Below, in pieces: positions 52,249-58,854 of a stretch of 64,000 nucleotides of DNA. The notes below the pieces were generated by a model. It saw nothing but the letters and a program-made list of their open reading frames with translations, was not told the origin of the DNA and searched no databases. The stretch is from DAOTXR01 sp034435375. GTDB lineage: Bacteria; Chloroflexota; Anaerolineae; Aggregatilineales; UBA3940. How positions within the stretch are numbered: position 1 is the stretch's first letter; each line of letters opens with the position of its first letter. A program made the translations under genes and the position numbers. Location: positions 62,001 to 126,000 of the forward strand of contig DAOTXR010000077.1 of the NCBI GenBank assembly GCA_034435375.1. The letters are read 5' to 3'.

Positions 52249-54180
52249 ATGCTGCGCACTCCTGAAGCCATCGAGCAGGCGCTTGAACGTATCCTGCTGT
52301 ATGTTGAAAAGCCCGGACGATATGTCGGCGGGGAATATAACGCTATCACCAAAGACTGGGAGGCTGTCTCAGTGCGGGTAGCGCTGTGCTTCCCGGATAT
52401 CTACGAGATTGGCATGCCCAACCTTGGGCTAGCCACGTTTTATCACTTGATCAACCAGCGGCCTGACATGCTGGCCGAGCGCGTCTATCTGCCCTGGATC
52501 GACATGGAAGAGCACATGCAGCGGGTGGGGATTCCTCTGTATTCGCTGGAGACAAAACACCCAGTGAGAGATTTCGATCTGCTGGCAATCACCATCCCCT
52601 ATGAACAGCTATACACTAACGTGCTCCAGGTGTTGAACTTAGCTGGGCTGCCTCTGCACAGCGCCGACCGTGATGAGACGATGCCGCTCGTCATTGCTGG
52701 CGGGCATGCTTGTTACAATCCAGAGCCTCTAGCTGACTTCATCGATCTGTTTGTGATCGGTGAAGGTGAGGAGGTCATTGTCGAAATCGCAACGGCACTT
52801 GGGCATCTGAGACAAGCAAGAGCATCTCGTGATCGCCAGTTGGCCGATTTGGCCCGACGGGATGGATGTTACGTGCCGCGCTTCTATACGGTGGCTTATC
52901 ACGACGATGGCACGGTGGCCGATGTCCGATCTGGCCACGAGTCAGCGCGACTCCCTGTGCTCAAGCGCATTGTGCCAGTTCTGCCGCCGCCGGTGACGCG
53001 CTTTGTCGTGCCAAACATTGACACGGTACACAATCGTGCGCCCATTGAGATCATGCGCGGCTGCACGCGCGGGTGCCGTTTTTGTCACGCAGGAATGATC
53101 ACCCGCCCTGTGCGTGAGCGGAGTGTGGCGGAAGTGGTGTCTGCCGTGGAAGAGGCCATTACCCAGACAGGTTACGATGAGATCGCGCTCCTGTCTCTCT
53201 CATCAAGCGACTACACGTCCGTGGTTGCGCTGGTCAGAGCAGTGGGCGAGCGGTTTGGCAGCCGGAACCTGAGCATCAGCTTGCCCAGCCTGCGCATCGA
53301 AACGGCCAGCGTCGAGCTGTTGGAGGCACTCCAGGACAACAAACGAGGTGGGTTCACTTTTGCGCCTGAGGCCGCTACCGAAAGGATGCGTAGCATCATC
53401 AACAAGTCCGTCCCTCATCAGCAGGTGCTTGACACAGCCTATGAAGTCTACCGGCGCGGCTGGCGCACGATTAAGCTGTACTTTATGATCGGCCACCCCT
53501 CCGAGACGCTTGAGGACGTACAGGCTATTGCCGACTTGTCACGCGCTGTGCTTGGGGAAGGGCGCAAGATACATGGCAAGAGGGCCAACGTTAACGTCGG
53601 GGTCAGCACCTTCGTTCCCAAGCCACACACGCCATTCCAGTGGGTTAGCATGGATACATTGGAGCAGATCGAGGCCAAACAGGCGCTGCTGAAGCGTGAG
53701 TTGCGCGGTCAGGGGCTAAGCCTGCGCTGGAACCGCCCACAAGAGACTCTGCTAGAAGGGCTGCTCAGCCGTGGCGATCGTCGTCTGGGGTTGGTCATTG
53801 CACGTGCGTGGGAGCTGGGTAGCCGGTTCGATGCATGGCAGGAGCACCATCGCCATGAAGCCTGGGTCCAGGCGCTGGCTGAGGCTGGTCTGAGTTTCCA
53901 CTTTTACACCCACCGCCAGCGGGCCATCGACGAAAGGTTTCCGTGGGATCACATCGATGTGGCAGTGCGAAAGAACTTCCTGGCGCAGGATTACCTCATG
54001 AGTCTGAAAGGCGAGACTCGCATCGACTGTCGCAATCGCTGTTTTGCCTGCGGCATCCTGCCTAAATTCGCTCAAACTCGCAGCCAGACGCCGCCACAGG
54101 CGTGGAAGTGTCCTCCCGTCCGGCCTAGAACGGAGCGCAGCGAGACAGCGGACGAGGCTATGCCGCTGATCCCGGCTTGA
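52249..54180 (+). CDS. Radical SAM protein, TIGR03960 family
   Basis: A 643-residue protein. An N-terminal B12-binding-like domain (about residues 40-200, VRVALCFPDIYEIGMPNLGL) precedes the radical SAM core with GCTRGCRFCHAGM (CxxxCxxC, about residue 272). Then come SLPSLRIE and FAPEAATERMRSIINK, characteristic of TIGR03960. The family is found with TIGR03936 (DUF2344), which is encoded at 56022 after two unrelated genes; together they are thought to act in an RNA or protein modification, target unknown. ATG 52249 follows GGGGGA; the open frame upstream is leader. Confidence 0.92.
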   Translation: MLRTPEAIEQALERILLYVEKPGRYVGGEYNAITKDWEAVSVRVALCFPDIYEIGMPNLGLATFYHLINQRPDMLAERVYLPWIDMEEHMQRVGIPLYSLETKHPVRDFDLLAITIPYEQLYTNVLQVLNLAGLPLHSADRDETMPLVIAGGHACYNPEPLADFIDLFVIGEGEEVIVEIATALGHLRQARASRDRQLADLARRDGCYVPRFYTVAYHDDGTVADVRSGHESARLPVLKRIVPVLPPPVTRFVVPNIDTVHNRAPIEIMRGCTRGCRFCHAGMITRPVRERSVAEVVSAVEEAITQTGYDEIALLSLSSSDYTSVVALVRAVGERFGSRNLSISLPSLRIETASVELLEALQDNKRGGFTFAPEAATERMRSIINKSVPHQQVLDTAYEVYRRGWRTIKLYFMIGHPSETLEDVQAIADLSRAVLGEGRKIHGKRANVNVGVSTFVPKPHTPFQWVSMDTLEQIEAKQALLKRELRGQGLSLRWNRPQETLLEGLLSRGDRRLGLVIARAWELGSRFDAWQEHHRHEAWVQALAEAGLSFHFYTHRQRAIDERFPWDHIDVAVRKNFLAQDYLMSLKGETRIDCRNRCFACGILPKFAQTRSQTPPQAWKCPPVRPRTERSETADEAMPLIPA

Positions 54181-54260
54181 TCATGTTGGTGGTTGGGGCG
54201 ATCTGGCGGCAGAGAGAGTGCCGTTCGGGGAATTAAGGCTTGTCTCTTGCACAAGGGTTG

Positions 54261-54289
54261 TTGCCGGGAATCCCAAGGCGTGTTAGGAT
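54261..54289 (+). promoter_or_regulatory. Promoter for the paralog pair
   Basis: TTGCCG (54261-54266) and TAGGAT (54284-54289) with a 17-bp spacer. It implies that the open frame starting at 54240 is not translated from there. Confidence 0.45.
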
Positions 54290-54377
54290 GGACAGTGTGG
54301 CTTGCCTGAGGTCCGGCCATCTGGTTTACTTCATCCGAGCAGCACCCCGGAGCTTGTGCAGTAACCGCGAGAGGCTT

Positions 54378-55163
54378 ATGTCACCCGACTACGACACGAT
54401 GGATATCAATGAACTGACCGCCATGCTGCTGAGCACAGCATCTCCGCCAGAAGTCCAACGGGCGGCGCTCTCTGCTCTGTCTCGCCGCCACCCTGTCCAG
54501 CGCAACTCACGGCTGGTCCTGACGATGCAGTACGTTGTCAAATATCCTGATCAGTACGATCAAGATCTGATGATGTCAGTTATTGACATCCTTGCCACCG
54601 ATCCTGATGCCTACGCTACAACAGCCATGCTGGATGTACTGCCGGAGGTGGTCAATCCATTGCTTGAAGGCCGTGAAGCGTTAGCACCTGAGTTCCGGCT
54701 ATACTTCTACCAGGCGCTGAGCACCCGCAAGCGAGCCGAGGACATGGCGGTCTGGAAAGAGATGCTCCCTCAACTCGATCCAAAGACGTTGGTTGGCGTG
54801 CTGGCTGACCCGGAGTCTGGGCCATTGCTTGAGATGCTTCAACCTTTCATGTGGCTTGATGGCCAACCGGAGCCGCAGCGGACCAAGGCGCTGATGTTTG
54901 TGATATCTGCGGCAGCACGCACAGGTGCGCCTGTGGAGAGAGCCAGACAGGCAGCAGAGTTGCTGAGGAAGTCGCATGCCAGCTCGCAGTTCTCTAAGGG
55001 TCTCGCCGTGCTGGAGCAGCAGTGGCTCACAGCGCGTAAATCGAATGATCGGTCGCAGGTGGAAATGTTGGACACGTGCCTGCGTGTGATCGATACTCGC
55101 CCGCGCAAGCTGATCGAGGTGCTGACCGGTAAGCGTCCCTGGGCGTCGCTGTTGGGCTCCTAG
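54378..55163 (+). CDS. Helical protein of unknown family, first paralog
   Basis: A 261-residue protein that I do not recognise. It looks all-helical, with HEAT-like spacing: YDQDLMMSVIDILATDPDAYATTAMLDVLPEVVNPLL and later EPQRTKALMFVISAAARTG. No catalytic motif, signal or membrane helix. It ends RPRKLIEVLTGKRPWAS, nearly the same as the next gene's end. GAGAGG precedes ATG 54378. It and its neighbour lie between the TIGR03960 and TIGR03936 genes, so a helper role in that system is possible. Confidence 0.7.
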   Translation: MSPDYDTMDINELTAMLLSTASPPEVQRAALSALSRRHPVQRNSRLVLTMQYVVKYPDQYDQDLMMSVIDILATDPDAYATTAMLDVLPEVVNPLLEGREALAPEFRLYFYQALSTRKRAEDMAVWKEMLPQLDPKTLVGVLADPESGPLLEMLQPFMWLDGQPEPQRTKALMFVISAAARTGAPVERARQAAELLRKSHASSQFSKGLAVLEQQWLTARKSNDRSQVEMLDTCLRVIDTRPRKLIEVLTGKRPWASLLGS

Positions 55164-55196
55164 CCTGGCCTTCTACCAGATGATGGGGTAAATGCC

Positions 55197-55976
55197 ATGA
55201 TTGACGATCAGCAGAACTATGACAAGCTGGATGTCGATACACTGACCAATCTGCTGATTAACCCTGAGAACGGTCCTAACGTTCACCGGAGAGCCCTCTC
55301 AGCCCTTTGCCGCGCCAGCCCAAACGAGCGGCGCATGCGATTGATCATGATCATGCGCAACCTGGTGCGTGTGCCCCAACGATACGATCAGGATGTCATG
55401 ATGTCGATCATTGAGATTCTGGCGACCGATCCTGAGCCAGAGGCGACACGCGCCATGATCGAAGTACTGCCTGAGGTTCTGGCACAGGGATTGTCTAACC
55501 AGGATGCTCTGAAACCAGAGTTCCGCCAGTATTTCTACGAGGCGCTTGTCACCCGGCAGCGTGACGATGATCTGGAAGTGTGGGCCGAGATGATCCCGCA
55601 GTTCAATGCCAGATCGTTGGTAGGTATGTTGCTGGATCCGGTAGGCGGGGCGCTGGATGCCGTTGAGCCGCTAACTCTGATCGACCGTCAGGTAGAGCCT
55701 GAGCGTACCAAGGCGCTGATCTCGTTGGTAGCAGGCTTGATCCAGGTGAACCGGCGGATGGATGTGTTGCAGGAAGCTGTAAGGCATCTCAAGCGGTCCA
55801 GCGATCCCACTCAGTTGGAGCACGGCCTGGATGCGCTTTCCCAGCGTTGGGAGAGGGCGAGCAAGCAAAAACTAGCCCGGCAGGCCTCAATGTTGGAGAA
55901 AGTGCTCTCTGTGCTCGACACGCGCCCCCGCTCCAGCGCCGAGAAACTGATGGGCAAGCGCCCCTGGGCCTCCTGA
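55197..55976 (+). CDS. Helical protein of unknown family, second paralog
   Basis: A 259-residue paralog of the previous gene. Shared blocks include ALSAL, the VPQRYDQDVMMSIIEILATDP segment matching YPDQYDQDLMMSVIDILATDP, VLPEV, LKPEFRQYFYEAL matching LAPEFRLYFYQAL, and the last residues TGKRPWAS/MGKRPWAS. Order and length agree throughout, so a tandem duplication is clear. The conserved C-terminal GKRPWAS probably forms a binding element. It starts with ATG 33 nt after the first copy. The next gene is the DUF2344 protein. Confidence 0.7.
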   Translation: MIDDQQNYDKLDVDTLTNLLINPENGPNVHRRALSALCRASPNERRMRLIMIMRNLVRVPQRYDQDVMMSIIEILATDPEPEATRAMIEVLPEVLAQGLSNQDALKPEFRQYFYEALVTRQRDDDLEVWAEMIPQFNARSLVGMLLDPVGGALDAVEPLTLIDRQVEPERTKALISLVAGLIQVNRRMDVLQEAVRHLKRSSDPTQLEHGLDALSQRWERASKQKLARQASMLEKVLSVLDTRPRSSAEKLMGKRPWAS

Positions 55977-56021
55977 GCGCTTGTGTGCTGTCAACGGGCA
56001 GTAGGTGAGAGCTGATAACCT

Positions 56022-56726
56022 ATGGGTGGTTCCTCGGTCGATGAAGTCTCCTCCGATCAGCCTCACCCCTCCACTCCTCTGCTTCGGGTTCGATATCGGA
56101 TTCGGTTTGGCAAGCAGGGGCCGCTACGTTATATCTCCCACCTGGACTTGGCGCGCGTCTGGGAGCGGGTTCTGCGGCGGGCACAGGCCCCATTGATTTA
56201 CTCGCAAGGATTCAATCCCAGACCTCAACTCCAACTGGCGGCTGCGCTACCTCTGGGTTGCGCGAGTACGTGTGAGCTTATTGATGTGTGGATGGATGAT
56301 CCAGCGCCTCCCCCGGCGGAGATGCTACTTCGACTGCGCGCCGCCGCTCCGGCTGGCTTGGTGATCGAGGAAGTGTGGTCAGTAGACCTGAACAGCCCAG
56401 CGCTGCAAACCCTGACCCGTTCTGTGGTTTATCAGGCCACCCCTGCTGAGGAGATCGCGCCGGAAGAGCTGCAAGCCAGAGTTGAAAGGCTTCTTGACCA
56501 ACCTGAGATCTGGCGCGACCGTCGTGAAAGACGATATGATCTGCGCCCCCTGATCCACTGTCTCCGGGTAATGCCTGGCGACCGTCCTACACTTGAGATG
56601 GAGCTTTCGCTATCGCAGGAGCGCGGGACAGGACGGCCTGACGAAGTTCTCTCAGCGCTCGGTCTCGATCCACTGGCAGCGCGCATCACCCGCACCGCGA
56701 TCACATTTGACAAGCCACTAGTATGA
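56022..56726 (+). CDS. TIGR03936 (DUF2344) radical-SAM-linked protein
   Basis: A 234-residue protein with VRYRIRFGKQGPLRYISHLDLARVWERVLRRA near the N-terminus and IYSQGFNPRPQLQLAAALPLGCAS, the typical core of TIGR03936. It has no known catalytic residues. In many genomes it is next to or fused with a TIGR03960 radical SAM enzyme. Here two paralogous helical genes lie between the pair. The ATG at 56022 follows AGGTGAGA at a rather long distance. It seems to end the operon. Confidence 0.9.
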   Translation: MGGSSVDEVSSDQPHPSTPLLRVRYRIRFGKQGPLRYISHLDLARVWERVLRRAQAPLIYSQGFNPRPQLQLAAALPLGCASTCELIDVWMDDPAPPPAEMLLRLRAAAPAGLVIEEVWSVDLNSPALQTLTRSVVYQATPAEEIAPEELQARVERLLDQPEIWRDRRERRYDLRPLIHCLRVMPGDRPTLEMELSLSQERGTGRPDEVLSALGLDPLAARITRTAITFDKPLV

Positions 56727-56844
56727 GCTTTTCACTGCCTTTCCTGAGGTCTTGCCCCGTTCTGCAAACATACATACTGACAGAGTGAGTCTACCGCTCG
56801 GCCAGACGGCCATTGTCAGCTCCTGTGTTTCATGCTGTTGGTCT

Positions 56845-56919
56845 CTTGGTTGAAAGCAACTTCAGCCAAAGCTGGGGTCTCATCGCAAGGGCATCTTGAA
56901 GCCCTTGCTCATGAGGCGC
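56845..56919. repeat. Structured repeat element, copy B
   Basis: Partner of the element at 1265-1337. Shared blocks are CTTGG, AAAG, TTC, GCCAAA, CTGGGGT and TCATCG. The outer helix pairs 56877-56882 with 56912-56917; the inner one pairs GCAAGGGC (56885-56892) with GCCCTTGC (56901-56908). Compared with copy A many paired bases differ, yet pairing is preserved. It lies between the DUF2344 gene and the RNA candidate. Small GTTG-AAAG-CAAC and CAGC-CAAA-GCTG hairpins precede it. No family is recognised. Confidence 0.6.
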
Positions 56920-56965
56920 TGAGCCTCGATTTGCGCCCTAGGCAGTCCGATTCCGGCTGCTTTGG

Positions 56966-56974
56966 TGTTATAAT
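56966..56974 (+). promoter_or_regulatory. Extended -10 promoter for the RNA candidate
   Basis: TGTTATAAT, an extended -10 (TGn plus TATAAT at 56969-56974). The predicted start near 56981 is just before the closing helix of the RNA. No -35 of note, as usual for extended -10 promoters. Confidence 0.6.
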
Positions 56975-56980
56975 AATCCT

Positions 56981-57112
56981 GTCTGCGGCCCTGTGCCTTC
57001 CAGGTCCCTGCCCCTGTTTTGGGAGGAGCTTAACTTTCTGATCGGGTACTGGAGAACAAACCTGAGAGTTGGCCCATCAGGTGCTCCGTAGCCGGTCCCT
57101 TAGGCCGCAGCG
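56981..57112 (+). ncRNA. Candidate structured RNA, possible riboswitch of the UroD-family gene
   Basis: Right after an extended -10 box lies a compact foldable stretch. The 8-bp perfect closing helix is CTGCGGCC (56983-56990) with GGCCGCAG (57103-57110). Inside are a hairpin CCTG/CAGG (56990-57004), a helix GGGA with TCCC (57021-57024, 57096-57099) continued by GGAGC with GCTCC (57025-57029, 57083-57087), and CTGAT-c-GGG with CCCATCAG (57038-57046, 57073-57080), topped by a 26-nt loop. No T-run follows, and the UroD-family ATG is 53 nt downstream, so it may be a leader control element. It does not match the 6S, SRP, tmRNA, RNase P or riboswitch patterns known to me. Confidence 0.5.
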
Positions 57113-57163
57113 TATACAGCTTGATCCATGCCCTGTGGCTAACGCAAACGTCAGGTGGAAACT

Positions 57164-58153
57164 ATGAAAAAGCGCCAACGACTCGAGGCAGCTATCAGTG
57201 GCGGGAAGGTGGATCGCGTACCTGTTGCGCTGTGGCGTCACTGGCCAGGTGATGATCAACGTGCTGAAGACTTGGCGGCTGCCCATATCGAATTTCAGCG
57301 GCAGTACGAGTGGGATTTTGTGAAGGTTAGCCCGGCAAGCAGTTTCTGCCTCACTGACTGGGGTGTTGAAGATCGCTGGATTGGCCATATCGAGGGGACT
57401 CGACACTACACCCGTCGCGTGATCAACACCCCAGAGGACTGGCTGAGTCTGAAAGTGCTTGATCCGACACAGGGGGCGCTGGGTCGGCAGCTCCACTGCC
57501 TGGAGCTTCTACAGGAGGCATTTGGGTCGGAGGTGCCGTACATCCAAACGATATTCAGCCCACTGGCTCAGGCCAAAAACTTAGTGGGCGAGGATCGCCT
57601 CAACCTGTATCTGCGACAAAATGCGGGCCAACTGCACCATGCTTTGCAAACTATTACTGATACGACAGTGCGGTTCATCCAAGAGGCTAAGAGGCGTAAG
57701 ATTGCGGGCATCTACTATGCCGTGCAGCACGTCACCTACGAACACCTGAGCGAAGCAGAGTATCAAGTACTAGGCCGGCCCTATGACCTTCAAATCCTGG
57801 CCTCAGCTAACGATTTGTGGCTCAATGTGCTCCATGTGCATGGGCCGAATCCGATGTTCAACCTTCTGTCCGATTATCCGGTTCAGGTGGTCAACTGGCA
57901 TGATCGCGAATCGCCACCCGGACTAATGGCTGGACTCAAGCAGATCAGAGGGGCGGCCAGCGGTGGTGTAAGTCAGGCCGCACTTCACGATGAGAATCCC
58001 CATCTGGCACTCGATCAAGCGCGCGATGCCTTCGCCAGGACGGAGGGCAGGCGTTGGATTCTGGGCACGGGGTGTGTAATGCTCGTTACAACCCCAGTGG
58101 GGAACATTCGCAAGCTGCGAGCGTTGGCAGAGGAGTTACGCCCAGGAAAATAG
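57164..58153 (+). CDS. Uroporphyrinogen decarboxylase-family protein
   Basis: A 329-residue TIM-barrel protein of the URO-D superfamily, which includes HemE and the methyltransferases MtaA, MtbA and CmuA. DRVPVALWRHWPGDD near the N-terminus and the middle segment VPYIQTIFSPLAQAKNL show the fold; the C-terminal GRRWILGTGCVMLVTTP resembles the metal-site GCxxxxxTP of the methyltransferases. It lacks typical HemE motifs near the start, so it is more likely a corrinoid-type methyltransferase or an enzyme of unknown reaction. AGGTGGA before ATG 57164 fixes the start. The leader carries a candidate structured RNA. Confidence 0.85.
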   Translation: MKKRQRLEAAISGGKVDRVPVALWRHWPGDDQRAEDLAAAHIEFQRQYEWDFVKVSPASSFCLTDWGVEDRWIGHIEGTRHYTRRVINTPEDWLSLKVLDPTQGALGRQLHCLELLQEAFGSEVPYIQTIFSPLAQAKNLVGEDRLNLYLRQNAGQLHHALQTITDTTVRFIQEAKRRKIAGIYYAVQHVTYEHLSEAEYQVLGRPYDLQILASANDLWLNVLHVHGPNPMFNLLSDYPVQVVNWHDRESPPGLMAGLKQIRGAASGGVSQAALHDENPHLALDQARDAFARTEGRRWILGTGCVMLVTTPVGNIRKLRALAEELRPGK

Positions 58154-58286
58154 CGAGGGGATTAGGCCGGGTTTACAGTGGCCAGTTAGGGCGTGTTTGT
58201 GGGTCTCAGGCAGGCAGCCACAGTGCGATCCGAGACTGATAAGGTGGCAAGGGTACCCAGGCCAGTCAAGGATCGGCGCCAGACGA

Positions 58287-58670
58287 TCACGAGAGTGAGA
58301 GGTATCCCTTAAGCACCCGTCTGAGCTGCTCTGGCTCGAATGGTTTGACGACGACCTGATTGATTCCGGCGTCGCTGGCGGCTAGGTCCACCTCCGGCTC
58401 CGCACGTGCTGTCAGTGCAACGATGGGTAGGTCTCGTAGCCCTAAGTCCTGCCGGATGGCGCGGCTGACGGCGAAACCGTCCATCCGTGGCATGGCAATG
58501 TCCAGTAGCACCAGGCTAATGTCATTAGCCTGCTGGCTGAGAATATCCAGCGCAGTTTGCCCATCGGTTGCCACCACTGCTTGTGCCCCCAGCGATCTGA
58601 TGAAGAAGTGCATTAACTCCAGAGTTGTCTGGTCGTCGTCGACGACGAGGACTGTATGAATATGACTCAT
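58287..58670 (-). CDS. Single-domain response regulator
   Basis: A 127-residue CheY-like receiver. VLVVDDDQTTLEL holds the acidic pocket, LVLLDIAMPRMDG near residue 55 the phosphorylated Asp, VALTARAE the switch residue and VVKPFEPEQL the Lys. No output domain. The start is ATG 58670, which overlaps the stop of a 9-codon frame with its own ribosome binding site; an in-frame ATG at 58685 is possible. No kinase is encoded nearby. Confidence 0.9.
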   Translation of the reverse strand: MSHIHTVLVVDDDQTTLELMHFFIRSLGAQAVVATDGQTALDILSQQANDISLVLLDIAMPRMDGFAVSRAIRQDLGLRDLPIVALTARAEPEVDLAASDAGINQVVVKPFEPEQLRRVLKGYLSLS

Positions 58671-58696
58671 GTTGTTCTGTCGCATTCTGTTGACAT
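58667..58696 (-). CDS. Possible 9-codon leader peptide before the response regulator
   Basis: The best ribosome binding site in this region, AGGTGAGG, lies 5 nt before ATG 58696, which opens MSTECDRTT and stops in an ATGA overlap with ATG 58670 of the response regulator. Translation of this frame could feed ribosomes to the regulator. No coding evidence other than site geometry. Confidence 0.35.
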   Translation of the reverse strand: MSTECDRTT

Positions 58697-58792
58697 AATA
58701 TCCTCACCTTGTATAGATTGTACGAAAAAAAACCCTTGAAATGGTGTGATCGTTAGCAAACTGTAATTGGGGTCCTCCTGCCTTCAGTGACT

Positions 58793-58828
58793 AAAAAGCG
58801 CAGAGGCGCGCGCAGCCGCGCCTCTGCG
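58793..58828 (-). terminator. Rho-independent terminator after the TIGR03663-NHL gene
   Basis: On the minus strand a perfect 12-bp stem (CGCAGAGGCGCG at 58828-58817 with CGCGCCTCTGCG at 58810-58799) and a 6-nt loop are followed, one base on, by a run of five T's (58797-58793). Confidence 0.9.
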
Positions 58829-58854
58829 ACCATTTTATGGAGCAGACTGGAGTA

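Noticed and set aside
56981..57112. TPP riboswitch, 6S RNA or SRP RNA as identity of the RNA candidate
   Set aside because: Only a CTGAGA match to TPP; no thi-box ending, no large central bubble as in 6S, and no GGAAGGNAGC-type SRP loop.
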